NCBI RefSeq assembly: GCF_022811645.1
Contig: NZ_CP094534.1
Span: forward strand, 4,588,001 to 4,652,000
Source of the DNA: Hymenobacter monticola
Lineage (GTDB): Bacteria; Bacteroidota; Bacteroidia; Cytophagales; Hymenobacteraceae
DNA: 64,000 nt
Direction of reading: 5' to 3'
This document shows, piece after piece, positions 54,982-62,862 of the stretch; position 1 is the stretch's first letter; every line of letters begins with the position of its first letter. The position numbers were made by a program, and so were the translations under genes. The notes below the pieces were generated by a model that saw only the letters and a list, made by a program, of their open reading frames with translations, did not search any database and had not been told where the DNA came from.

Positions 54982-55713
54982 TTAGGCGGCCAGGGGTAAT
55001 GCAGCCGGTTCAGCGGCGGCAGGCTCCGGGCCCTCGGGGTCGTCTTCGACGGGCACGGTGTAGCCGTGCTGGATGCGTGTGTCGGCGTTGCCGGTGTAGG
55101 TTTCGGCGCGCCAGATGGGGAAGTCGCGGGCGAAGTCGCGGCGGGCGGCTACTTCGGCCGCGTCGGCGGCTTCGTAGCTGAACTGGGCGATGTAGTAGGT
55201 GGCCGTCTTGCCGTCTTTCGTGGTCTGCTTCTTCTCGGCCGTGACCTTTACCGTCACGTCGGCCAGGGTCAGGTCGTCGTAAAACAGCGGCTCGATGAGG
55301 CGGTAGAGGTTTTCCACGCTGTAGCCGTGAAAGAGCACAGCACAAATAGCACCCTTGTCGTCGGCAAAAAACAGTTCGGCCCACAGCTTGCGGCTCATGT
55401 TCAGAATGTCGTCCTGAAACACGCGCCAGGCCAGCGGAATAAAGGAAAGAGAATTGCCAAGCGGCACAGTGCCGCCGATGTTGAACTGGCCGGCTTTGGC
55501 ATCGAAACGCACTTGGCGGGGGTGACCGGGCAGGTAGCGGAAGCGCGACACCTGCACCACTTCGCCGGTAGCCTCGTCAGCCTTCTCGGTGAGGTAGGCG
55601 GGCACGGCCGTAATGGGGCCACTGAGCGTGAAAACAGGGGCTTCGGGGGCGGTGGTGGGGGCGGCAACGGCTTCGGTGGCGGCGCTGCTCTGAGCTTTTA
55701 CTTTGGTGGACAT
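54982..55713 (-). CDS. Hypothetical DNA-metabolism protein (phage-type cluster)
   Basis: A 243-aa protein with an alanine-rich N-terminus, a folded middle (about residues 25-190) and a disordered acidic tail (DDPEGPEPAAAEPAALPLAA). Such an acidic tail is a feature of ssDNA-binding proteins, and its place next to a RecE-like nuclease suggests a ssDNA-binding or annealing role; no conserved motif proves it. Confidence 0.6.
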   Translation of the reverse strand: MSTKVKAQSSAATEAVAAPTTAPEAPVFTLSGPITAVPAYLTEKADEATGEVVQVSRFRYLPGHPRQVRFDAKAGQFNIGGTVPLGNSLSFIPLAWRVFQDDILNMSRKLWAELFFADDKGAICAVLFHGYSVENLYRLIEPLFYDDLTLADVTVKVTAEKKQTTKDGKTATYYIAQFSYEAADAAEVAARRDFARDFPIWRAETYTGNADTRIQHGYTVPVEDDPEGPEPAAAEPAALPLAA

Positions 55714-55787
55714 AAAGGGAAATGGTTGGGGGTTGGAAATGAAAAAGGTGGGGCCTGTTAGCGGCCGGCCCCTGCGCCGTAAGTGTT

Positions 55788-56102
55788 CTATTTGAATTGC
55801 TTATCGTGGCACAGGATGGCGCGGCCCACGATGGTATCCTGGCCCCGCGCTTCGGGCTGGTGGTGGTACCAGAGGTAGGTGGCCACCAGGTTGAGGTAGG
55901 CCGGGTTGCGGAACTTGCCTTCGTCGTCGATGATGAGAATGAGCTCGGGCGTGAGGCGGATGACATCAACTAGCCGGCAGTCGAGCAGCTGGTATAATTC
56001 GGCCAGCTTGAAGCTGCGGCCGTTGGCGGGGCTGACCGGCTGCGGTGAGGCGCTGTGCGGGTCGAGTAATTGGGGCTGGTAGGTGGTAGCGATTTTTGCC
56101 AT
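55788..56102 (-). CDS. DUF3846-like small protein
   Basis: A 104-aa protein. The block FKLAELYQLLDCRLVDVIRLTPELILIIDDEGKF, then a VATYLW segment and DTIVGRAILCHD at the end, is the layout of DUF3846, a small family of phages and mobile elements of unknown function. By-eye assignment. Confidence 0.65.
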   Translation of the reverse strand: MAKIATTYQPQLLDPHSASPQPVSPANGRSFKLAELYQLLDCRLVDVIRLTPELILIIDDEGKFRNPAYLNLVATYLWYHHQPEARGQDTIVGRAILCHDKQFK

Positions 56103-56157
56103 TGTTAGGCGGGTTTTGCGGGGCCGCCCGGCTTGGCGACCCCTGGTGAATGTTGGT

Positions 56158-56352
56158 TTAGTGGCCTTCGACTTCGAACATCATCTGCTCGTATTCGCCG
56201 TCCTCCCACCCTTCTTGTTCCTGCTCGTGGTGGTAATAGGCTTGTCGTTCCCACTCTTCTTGCTGCTCGTAGAAAGCGGCCTGGGCTTCATCAGCGGCCA
56301 TTTCATCGCCGCTGAGGCCGTTGAGCTCGGCCTCGGTTGGTTCGTAATCCAT
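56158..56352 (-). CDS. Small acidic protein
   Basis: A 64-aa protein rich in Glu, Tyr and Gln (EEWERQAYYHHEQEQEGWEDGEYEQ). Strongly negative charge is typical of DNA-mimic or anti-restriction proteins of mobile elements, but composition alone cannot show this. Unrecognised family. Confidence 0.5.
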   Translation of the reverse strand: MDYEPTEAELNGLSGDEMAADEAQAAFYEQQEEWERQAYYHHEQEQEGWEDGEYEQMMFEVEGH

Positions 56353-56399
56353 GAAAAGGGGGCTTAGGGGCCCACGCCGGGCGTGCGCGGGCCTGTTAG

Positions 56400-56825
56400 C
56401 TAAAAGCGGGGGTACTTGGCGCGGGCAGCCTGCAAGGCAGTGCCGGCGGGGCTAGCATGAAAAGCAGCAGCGGCAGCCCTGTATCTGGCCTGGGCCTCGC
56501 GGCAGCGGATGATGGCAGCGCGCAGCTGGGCAAAGCGGCCGGGCTGGGTGCGGTAGTCATCGCGCAGCGCATACTTGACGGCGCGGGCATCGAAAAAGGC
56601 GGAGTGGGCGCGGGCCAGCGCGTGGCGGGCGGCCACAGTGGCCGGGCAGACGGGAGCCGGCGCGGGTGCTGCTACGGGCCGGGGCGGCTGCTTGGCTTCC
56701 AACTTGGCCAGAGCGGCGCGCAGGGCGGCCCACTTGGCCGCGACCTGGCCACCAGCCGCACCCACCACGGGCGCGGCTGGGGCAATGGCGACGCTAGGCA
56801 CGGGCGGGGACGCCGGCAAACTCAT
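56400..56825 (-). CDS. Hypothetical protein, alanine-rich
   Basis: A 141-aa alanine-rich protein; residues about 70-135 form a helical basic domain. It overlaps the preceding gene by 32 bp in another frame. Family unknown. Confidence 0.5.
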   Translation of the reverse strand: MSLPASPPVPSVAIAPAAPVVGAAGGQVAAKWAALRAALAKLEAKQPPRPVAAPAPAPVCPATVAARHALARAHSAFFDARAVKYALRDDYRTQPGRFAQLRAAIIRCREAQARYRAAAAAFHASPAGTALQAARAKYPRF

Positions 56826-57114
56826 CCTCGGCCTTCATCACCTCCCACACGGCCGCGAAGGCATAGCCGGGGGCCGCGGCCCGCATGGCCCGAAAGGCTA
56901 AGCGCAGCGCCTCGAACGGGCAGGGCGACGAGCCGGCGAAGCCGCCCGAGGGCTGGCACTCCGGCCGCTGCTCCAGGCTGAGCATGACGTGCCAACGGGT
57001 ACCGCCCTTGCTATAGGTGGCGGCGGACTGCGAAATGTAGATGCCCGAGAACGAGCAGAGGGCGGGGCCTTTCCAGGCGGCAGCGGCGAGCTGCAAAAGT
57101 TGATTGGGTTGCAT
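56794..57114 (-). CDS. Hypothetical protein at the head of the leftward cluster
   Basis: A 106-aa protein starting MQPNQLLQLAAAAWKGPALCSFSGIYISQS, apparently a small mixed alpha/beta domain. It is the first gene of the leftward cluster and is divergent from the SLOG gene over a palindrome-rich promoter. Family not recognised. Confidence 0.52.
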   Translation of the reverse strand: MQPNQLLQLAAAAWKGPALCSFSGIYISQSAATYSKGGTRWHVMLSLEQRPECQPSGGFAGSSPCPFEALRLAFRAMRAAAPGYAFAAVWEVMKAEDEFAGVPARA

Positions 57115-57193
57115 GGCTGTAGATGTTAGCCGTGGGGTGCCCGCGCCGTAGGCCTCCGGGTGGGCGGGTAGCCAGGGCCTTCCCGACTACACT

Positions 57194-57278
57194 TTAAAGA
57201 TACTAATAAAAACGAGTAAATCAAACTATAATTTACTAAAATACGGTTTACTCGCAAATATTTTTGGCGTATCTTTAA
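57194..57278. promoter_or_regulatory. Nested inverted repeats between the SLOG gene and the exonuclease cluster
   Basis: A perfect 10-bp pair, TTAAAGATAC (57194-57203) and GTATCTTTAA (57269-57278), encloses a perfect 8-bp pair, CGAGTAAA (57213-57220) and TTTACTCG (57247-57254). The whole is AT-rich in a GC-rich region. TATCTTTA on each strand resembles a -7 box, so this is probably a symmetric divergent promoter with an operator in its centre. Confidence 0.6.
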
Positions 57279-57280
57279 GT

Positions 57281-57640
57281 ATGGAAAAATACAAAAATAA
57301 GGCGGTAGCGGTGGTGGGTAGCCGGGGCGTGAAAAGCTGCGCCGCGCTGGTGCGGCGGCTGGCCGAACTGGAGCCGGCGGAAGTGGTGAGCGGGGGCGCG
57401 GCCGGCGTGGATGCCCTGGCGGCTAGCTGGGCCAGGGCCCACGAGGTGCCGCTGACGGAACTGCGGCCCAACTATGCCGCCCACGGCCCCACGGCCGCTA
57501 CCCATGTGCGCAACGCCGAGATAGTGAAGCGGGCCGCGCTGGTGCTGGTGGTGTGGGACGGCCAGAGCAAGGGCACACTGAGCACGCTGAAAGCGGCCCG
57601 GCGGCTGGGGCGGCCGGTGGAGCTGCTGCCCCTGGACTGA
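57281..57640 (+). CDS. SLOG-family protein (DUF2493/YspA-like)
   Basis: A 119-aa single-domain Rossmann-like protein of the SLOG superfamily. Motifs are VVGSRGVKS (about 9-17), VVSGGAAGVDALA (about 35-47), HVRNAEIVKRA and VVWDGQSKGTLSTLKAA (about 89-105). The family binds nucleotides or nucleotide-derived ligands; DUF2493 members are frequent on phages and mobile elements. Whether it is a sensor or an enzyme is unclear. Confidence 0.85.
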   Translation: MEKYKNKAVAVVGSRGVKSCAALVRRLAELEPAEVVSGGAAGVDALAASWARAHEVPLTELRPNYAAHGPTAATHVRNAEIVKRAALVLVVWDGQSKGTLSTLKAARRLGRPVELLPLD

Positions 57641-57698
57641 GCCGGCACTTGGCGGCCAGCTGGCGGCCGGGCCGGGTGACCTGACACAACGACCTAGA

Positions 57699-57937
57699 TG
57701 CCTCGGCCTGGGGGTTTGGGGGCGGCCTGAGGCCCCCAATGGACACTCGGCGGAGCCGACCTTGTGAGGCGGTAGCAGCCCATTAGGGCTGCGGGAGCCG
57801 AGGCAGATGACCGGGCGTTAGCCTGGGCATGATGGCGGGGGCTTGGGGTGCTCCCCAATGAAACCCTCCGCGAAGCGGGCCTAGCTTCTGCCTGCGTGGC
57901 TTGAACGCAAGCTTTATTCGCGGGTGGCAGGCTCTTT
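57699..57937 (+). ncRNA. Candidate structured RNA with a multi-branch junction and terminator
   Basis: No gene is evident here, but base pairing is dense. A 9-bp closing stem (TGCCTCGGC at 57699-57707, GCCGAGGCA at 57797-57805) encloses TCGGC-GGA-GCCGA (57747-57759) and GCAGCCC-ATTA-GGGCTGC (57775-57792), plus a TGGGGG/CCCCCA pair. Further on, GCCTGC (57890) and GCAGGC (57927) close over GCTTG-AACG-CAAGC and are followed by CTCTTTTT, a terminator shape on the plus strand. No match to an RNA family is claimed. Confidence 0.55.
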
Positions 57938-57940
57938 TTG

Positions 57941-58624
57941 GCCTGCGGCCTGCAACCTAATCAGGTGGGGCTGACGGGCGGCGTGGGGCCTTTTTCTGGC
58001 CCTGCGCGGCACGGTGGCGGTGCGGTGGGTTGGCGGTGGGCGGCTGGCTGACCAGCGGGAAGCGGGCCGTGGGGTGGGCTGGCGCTTGGTCTTGTATCGG
58101 GAGTATCAGGGGCGCGGCCTGCTGCGTGGGTGGGTGGCGGGTGGCTGAGCAGCAGGTGGCGGCCCCTGTATCAGTTGAAGCAAGTGTATTGATGTGCGGT
58201 GGGTTTTTTCGGTAGCGCAGGCCGGCCAAATGCAGCGACCGGAGCCATAGCAAGCCTAGTAAAGAGTGACGCCAGGAGCGATGAACGGTGCGCCGCGTTG
58301 GCGTAGGGAGCGAAATGAGGTGGGCCGGAGCGTAGGGCAGTTGTCGCGCTGAGCAGCTGAAGCGTCGGGAGAATGCGGGAAGGATAGGAAGGGCACGACC
58401 AACGGGAGTGGTGCGCAGCACGCCAGCGAAGCGGACCCCTGGACAGCCTGACCCCGGCCCGGAGCGGAGCGCAGGGCCGGGGGCCCGCCCAAACGGAAAC
58501 ACAATACAGTTAAAGTACAATTACTAGGTGAGCAATATCGCCAAACTATTATTAAATAAAAGTTGCCTATTGGCAGTACATTTGTCGTAAATAAGTTACT
58601 ATTCACTTTTTTAGACAACATGCC
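57941..58624. other. GC-rich gene-free stretch with long hairpins
   Basis: No convincing gene. It contains an imperfect hairpin with arms CAGGGGC/GCCCCTG (58107, 58162) and CCTGCTG/CAGCAGG (58118, 58150), and a perfect 8-bp pair CCCGGCCC/GGGCCGGG near 58453-58482. GGAGCG recurs several times in between. It could extend the structured RNA at 57699 or be a separate one. Confidence 0.45.
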
Positions 58625-58903
58625 ATGTTTAGCAGCACGAAAGCAGGACATATCTCCCACATTGTAACCACGGCGTTGCTGGGGCAAGTGGTGAGCAGCG
58701 AATTAACCCCGCCCGACCCGTCGAAGATTGAGAATTACGGGCATTTGGTTATTCAGGCGCTGGTGGCGCTGGTCACGATTTGGGCGACGGTTCGCAAGGC
58801 GCTGCAGAAACCCGAGGAAGTGGTGAAGGTGCCGGTCGAGGTGGTGCCGGTCGAGAAAACAGGCCCTAGCGGCAACCTGACCAATGGAAACGGGGCTGAG
58901 TAG
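58625..58903 (+). CDS. Holin-like small membrane protein
   Basis: A 92-aa protein with a hydrophobic helix (about 41-57, LVIQALVALVTIWATV) and a shorter N-terminal amphipathic segment, ending in a charged, valine/proline-rich tail. Size, topology and its position overlapping an endolysin gene by 20 bp suggest a phage holin. Confidence 0.65.
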   Translation: MFSSTKAGHISHIVTTALLGQVVSSELTPPDPSKIENYGHLVIQALVALVTIWATVRKALQKPEEVVKVPVEVVPVEKTGPSGNLTNGNGAE

Positions 58904-59366
58904 CACAGTGGCCAGCTTGGCACCCGTGAAGTTGCGGCCGGTACCGAAGCTGAGCGACGTGCAGCAGCGCATCCAGGCGGCCCGGCTCGGGCAGGCGGTG
59001 CCGAGTCTGGCCGCGGCGTACTCGCAGGCGTTGGCACGGTGGATGGGTGACCCGGTGCTGCGGCTAGCCGGGGTGCCGATTCTGACGGATTGCTACCGGT
59101 CGCCGGAGCGGCAGAACGAGCTGTTTGCGCAGGGCCGGAGCAAACCGGGGCCGGTGGTGACGTACAAGCGCGGGGGCAAGTCGAAACATAACCTGTTGCC
59201 GGCGCGGGCCTTGGACGTGGCGTTTCTGCTGGCCGATGGCGAGGTATCGTGGTCGGGACTGCTGCTGAGCAAGTTTGCGCGACTAATGAAGGCGGCCGAT
59301 GCGCGGGTGCATTGGGGCGGCGACTTCCCCGGTGACTTCAAGGACCGGCCACATTTTGAGGTGTAG
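58884..59366 (+). CDS. M15-family peptidoglycan endopeptidase (endolysin)
   Basis: A 160-aa metallopeptidase of the M15/CwlK type that cuts peptide stems in peptidoglycan. Zinc-site motifs are SKHNLLPARALDVAF (about 99-113) and the HWGGDFPGDFKDRPHFEV end (last H about 157). No signal peptide is present, consistent with release through the upstream holin. The pair is a phage lysis cassette. Confidence 0.86.
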   Translation: METGLSSTVASLAPVKLRPVPKLSDVQQRIQAARLGQAVPSLAAAYSQALARWMGDPVLRLAGVPILTDCYRSPERQNELFAQGRSKPGPVVTYKRGGKSKHNLLPARALDVAFLLADGEVSWSGLLLSKFARLMKAADARVHWGGDFPGDFKDRPHFEV

Positions 59367-59483
59367 TGCGGAAACGAGCGGGCCAGATGGTCCGCTCGTT
59401 TTGGTTTGGGGCATATCCTAATGGTACTGCGGGGACTACAAACTAAATTTTAGTATTCATTCCACCAATGTGTTAAACAATTT

Positions 59484-59573
59484 TACGACAACTTTATTAG
59501 CATTATCAAAACTAATTTCGTTAGCATTGTCGTATAATTGCGACTGCTAAGCAACTAAAATACATTAGCAGTC
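59484..59573. promoter_or_regulatory. Operator-rich region before umuD
   Basis: Two perfect inverted repeats, TACGACAA/TTGTCGTA (59484-59491, 59527-59534) and GACTGCTAA/TTAGCAGTC (59542-59550, 59565-59573), and a direct repeat TTAGCATT (59497, 59521) fill an AT-rich 240-bp gap. The TTAGCA core recurs three times. It is consistent with a damage-inducible operator, but not the E. coli LexA box. Confidence 0.55.
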
Positions 59574-59604
59574 TACAATATTAACAGTCATAACCCACTC
59601 CCAT

Positions 59605-60078
59605 ATGGACCACGTCATTCTTTTAGGGAAAGCATATCCCCTACTATCCCCTCACCCGCTGCCCATGATGAATCTGTTGCTGTCGTGTGGGTTTCCCTCG
59701 CCAGCCGCCGACTACGAATCGGAGCTGGTGGATTTGAACCGGTTGATGCTGCGGCACCCGGACGCTTCGTTTCTGGCGCGGGCCCACGGCGAAAGCATGC
59801 GGGGCGCGGGCATCCACGATGGCGACGTGCTGGCGGTGGACCGCAGCATGCTAGCGCAGGACGGCGATATTGTGGTGGCCTGCGTCGAGGGGGAGTACAC
59901 GGTGAAACGGTTGTCGAAGCGAGTCGACTCTGTAGCGCTGGTGGCGGAGAATCCGGCTTATCCGCCGATTGTGGTGCGGAATGCGGACAACTTGAGAATT
60001 TTCGGGGTGGTGGTGTTGGTGTTGCATCCTCTCGTGACGGAGGGAAGACGGGGGTTGAGCTACGTGCGGCCCCAATAG
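59605..60078 (+). CDS. umuD: UmuD-like error-prone polymerase accessory protease
   Basis: A 157-aa self-cleaving partner of UmuC. The cleavage site is CGFPSPAADYES (C28-G29), and the catalytic serine in GESMRGAGI (S64) and lysine in EYTVKRL (K101) keep the 37-residue spacing of the family. An N-terminal 20-residue extension precedes the usual start; Met-21/22 are alternatives. It is followed by umuC after 107 bp. Confidence 0.9.
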   Translation: MDHVILLGKAYPLLSPHPLPMMNLLLSCGFPSPAADYESELVDLNRLMLRHPDASFLARAHGESMRGAGIHDGDVLAVDRSMLAQDGDIVVACVEGEYTVKRLSKRVDSVALVAENPAYPPIVVRNADNLRIFGVVVLVLHPLVTEGRRGLSYVRPQ

Positions 60079-60185
60079 TTTCTTAGGCTCTACAGAGCTC
60101 CTGGCTTCAAGGCAAAGAGCAACTCAACTTTTGGGATTTACCCTGGCCCCTTCCGAATGAAGCGAGCCCACTACCCTACTGCCTT

Positions 60186-61481
60186 ATGTTTGGCCTGGTC
60201 GATTGCAACAATTTTTACGCTTCGTGTGAGCGGGTATTCCGGCCAGAGCTGGAAGGTAGGCCGGTGGTGGTGCTCTCAAATAATGATGGTTGCGTCGTGG
60301 CCCGGTCGCAGGAAGCGAAGGCGTTGGGGCTGAAAATGGGCGTGCCGTATTTTCAGGTTAAGGCAGAGTTTGAGCAGCGCGGCGGGGTGGCTTGCTCCTC
60401 GAATTACGAGCTGTACGGGGACATGAGTCGGCGCGTGATGTGGTACCTGCAGCAGCGGGCGCCAGCGGTGGAAATATACTCGGTGGACGAAGCCTTTCTG
60501 GATTTGCACGGCATGCAGCAGCATTTTGACCTGGCAGGCTGGGCCGGTGACGTGCGCGGGGCAGTGCGGCAGCGCACGGGCATTCCAGTATGCGTGGGCG
60601 TGGCCCCAACCAAGACGCTGGCGAAGGTGGCCAACCGGCTGGCCAAGAAAGACGCCCTGGCGGGTATGGGTGCTGGGGTGCTGGTGCTCGACGACGAGGC
60701 GCAGCGGCGCGAAGCCTTAAGCCGCGTGCCAGTGCAAGACGTGTGGGGCGTGGGGCACAAAAACGCTGGCAAGCTCTACGCGGTGGGGGTGCGCACGGCG
60801 GCGCAGCTGGCGGGCGTGGGCGATGCCTGGGCCCGGAAGAACCTAGGCGGTGTGGTGGGCGCACGGCTGTTGCACGAGCTGCGGGGGTTTTCGTGCTCGG
60901 GCGTGGTGGTGGAACCGGATGTGCGCAAGTCGGTGTGCAAGTCGCGCTCGTTTGGGCAGGTGCTCTCGGAGATGGAGCAGGTGGCCGGAGCGGTGGCCAC
61001 GCACGCGGCGCGGGCCGGGGAAATCCTGCGCCACGACGGCCTGGCGGCGCGGCTGCTGACGGTGACCGTAGAAACCAGCCGCTTCGCCAACATGCCCCCG
61101 CCCTACTCCAGCTCGGCGCAGCTAACCTTGCCGGTGGCCACCGACGACACTCTGACGTTAACAAAGTGGGCGCAGCGGGGATTGGAGCGCATCTGGCGAC
61201 CGGGCCTGCGCTACGTGAAGGCGGGGGTGGTCCTAGATGGTTTGGAGCGGGCCGGGGTCAACCAACAGGCCTCGCTGTTCGGGGACGTGGCCACGTCGCC
61301 GGCGCGGGCCAAGCTGATGAGGGCGCTGGATGCGCTGAACGGGCGTTTCGGGACCGGCGCGGTGAAGGTGGCCGCCGCGGTGCCGGCACCCGGTACGCGC
61401 GAGCCCTGGGGCATGCGGCGAAACGCGAAAAGCCCGGCGTTTACGACGAAGTGGGGCGAGCTGTGGCAGGTAAAGTGCTAG
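60186..61481 (+). CDS. umuC: Error-prone DNA polymerase V subunit UmuC
   Basis: A 431-aa Y-family polymerase for translesion synthesis. Active-site motifs are [15 protein letters not shown] (about 4-18), [10 protein letters not shown] (about 36-45) and [10 protein letters not shown] (about 98-107), followed by the HhH region with [20 protein letters not shown]. Length is as in E. coli. Mobile elements often carry umuDC; it would raise mutation rates under SOS. Confidence 0.95.
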   Translation: MFGLVDCNNFYASCERVFRPELEGRPVVVLSNNDGCVVARSQEAKALGLKMGVPYFQVKAEFEQRGGVACSSNYELYGDMSRRVMWYLQQRAPAVEIYSVDEAFLDLHGMQQHFDLAGWAGDVRGAVRQRTGIPVCVGVAPTKTLAKVANRLAKKDALAGMGAGVLVLDDEAQRREALSRVPVQDVWGVGHKNAGKLYAVGVRTAAQLAGVGDAWARKNLGGVVGARLLHELRGFSCSGVVVEPDVRKSVCKSRSFGQVLSEMEQVAGAVATHAARAGEILRHDGLAARLLTVTVETSRFANMPPPYSSSAQLTLPVATDDTLTLTKWAQRGLERIWRPGLRYVKAGVVLDGLERAGVNQQASLFGDVATSPARAKLMRALDALNGRFGTGAVKVAAAVPAPGTREPWGMRRNAKSPAFTTKWGELWQVKC

Positions 61482-61536
61482 GGTGCTGTGCTGCGCGCTA
61501 GCCATCAATTACTTTATCCGATAACGAGAATAGACA

Positions 61537-61845
61537 ATGGGTAATTTGATAATTTTGATTGAGGCCCGGGTAGAAAGCCTGCCGGGGCAAGCGCGGGAGT
61601 TCATTATTGCCCGGCCGGGGGTGCCGAGCCAGTGGCGGGCGGTACTGCCGGTGCTGCTGGACCAGCGGCCGGCTACCTCTATTCTGGTGGAATATGTAGT
61701 GCGGCTGTTTCAGCGGCAGCGCCCGAGTTTGGCAGCGACGGTGGGGCTACTGGGTTTGACGGTACTGGTGCGTATGACCTTGGCGCGGGCGAATAGGCCC
61801 GATGAAGCAGCTGAGGATTGGGAATGGGCACAGGAAGTGGCGTGA
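61537..61845 (+). CDS. Hypothetical protein
   Basis: A 102-aa mostly hydrophobic-plus-basic protein: LVEYVVRLFQRQ, then VGLLGLTVLVRMTLA, which could be one membrane segment. Family unknown; it follows umuC by 55 bp. Confidence 0.5.
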   Translation: MGNLIILIEARVESLPGQAREFIIARPGVPSQWRAVLPVLLDQRPATSILVEYVVRLFQRQRPSLAATVGLLGLTVLVRMTLARANRPDEAAEDWEWAQEVA

Positions 61846-61910
61846 ATTGATAAACCCGTTTCCGAAAGCTGTTATTTTCCACAACTTTTGGAAATGAGTT
61901 GCAACGTGTA

Positions 61911-61954
61911 TTTGGCCGCGGTTTGGCCGCAGTTTGGCCGTGCTTTGGCCGCGA
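61911..61954 (+). repeat. Four 11-bp tandem repeats (iteron-like)
   Basis: TTTGGCCG occurs at 61911, 61922, 61933 and 61944, at a strict 11-bp period with variable last three bases. The period is close to one helical turn, as in iterons or multi-site operators. It lies 80 bp before the nuclease gene at 62035. Confidence 0.6.
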
Positions 61955-62034
61955 CGGAGCGGACTGCATTATGGCTACTGTTGGCTATCATAAAAACACT
62001 GCGTAATTGCAGTGAAAACTGTCTCTAAACTGTC

Positions 62035-62856
62035 ATGCGAGGCCCCTACCCGGTTTGTGATGTATTGGTGGTGCTGGCAAAAGAGCCAAGTGACTTCTAT
62101 ATCGCGCAGACGCAGCAGTGGTACCGGATTCCGACCAGCAGCCGGATACCGGCCGCGCTGCGTCAGGGAACGGTGCGGTTTCTGGCGTTTTACTTTCCGC
62201 AGGTCTTCAAAGAGCAGCGGTATAGCGTGCGGTACTATGCGGCCATAACGAAAGTGGAAGTAGTGACACGGGCGGAGCTATTTCCGGAAGAAACCAACAG
62301 CAGCCGCTCCGGCCAGACGTATCACAAAATATCGTTTGGGCCGTTGCGAGAGCTGGCTCAGCCGATAGTGAGCTATCGGGGCCGGCGGCTGTTATTTGTG
62401 CCGACGACCTGGGCAAAGTTTTCGCAGGCAACGGAGGTTAACGACCTGTTCCACGAAAGCCCGCTGGAGGACGTGTTCTGGCAGGAGCTGCGACGGCAGA
62501 ACCTGCCAGCAGAACGGCAAGTGCTGCTGCGCACCAATGGAAAGAGTTGGGTCTGCGACTTTGTGTTTTACTGCGCCAAGGGCAACGTGGACGTGGAATG
62601 CGACGGAGACACGTACCACATGAGTCCCGAGGCAGTGATTTATGATAAAGCGCGCAATAACGAAATTGCGGCCGCGGCCGATTGGGATGTACTGCGCTTC
62701 ACCACCAAGCATATTGAGCAGGAAATGCCATGGGCCATTGGGCTGGTGAAGCAGAAGATTGACCGGCTAGGGGGGCTACACTATGCAAAGGAAAACGTGG
62801 TGCGGTACGTAAGTAACCGAAATAATCAACTAGACTTATTTGGGGCAGGGAGTTAA
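62035..62856 (+). CDS. PD-(D/E)XK nuclease-domain protein (DUF559/VSR-like)
   Basis: A 273-aa protein with a C-terminal endonuclease-like domain: SPLEDVFWQEL (about 142-152), CDFVFYCAKGNVDVECDGDTYHMS (about 179-202) and a late RFTTKHI. This fits the DUF559/MTES_1575 group of small PD-(D/E)XK enzymes. The N-terminal 130 residues are not recognised. It is convergent with hxsC and not next to a methyltransferase. Confidence 0.75.
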   Translation: MRGPYPVCDVLVVLAKEPSDFYIAQTQQWYRIPTSSRIPAALRQGTVRFLAFYFPQVFKEQRYSVRYYAAITKVEVVTRAELFPEETNSSRSGQTYHKISFGPLRELAQPIVSYRGRRLLFVPTTWAKFSQATEVNDLFHESPLEDVFWQELRRQNLPAERQVLLRTNGKSWVCDFVFYCAKGNVDVECDGDTYHMSPEAVIYDKARNNEIAAAADWDVLRFTTKHIEQEMPWAIGLVKQKIDRLGGLHYAKENVVRYVSNRNNQLDLFGAGS

Positions 62857-62862
62857 ATCGAA

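Noticed and set aside
57957..58520. 187-aa minus-strand reading frame
   Set aside because: Proline/arginine-rich composition with no domain, in a stretch dominated by hairpins; it looks like a chance opening in GC-rich DNA.
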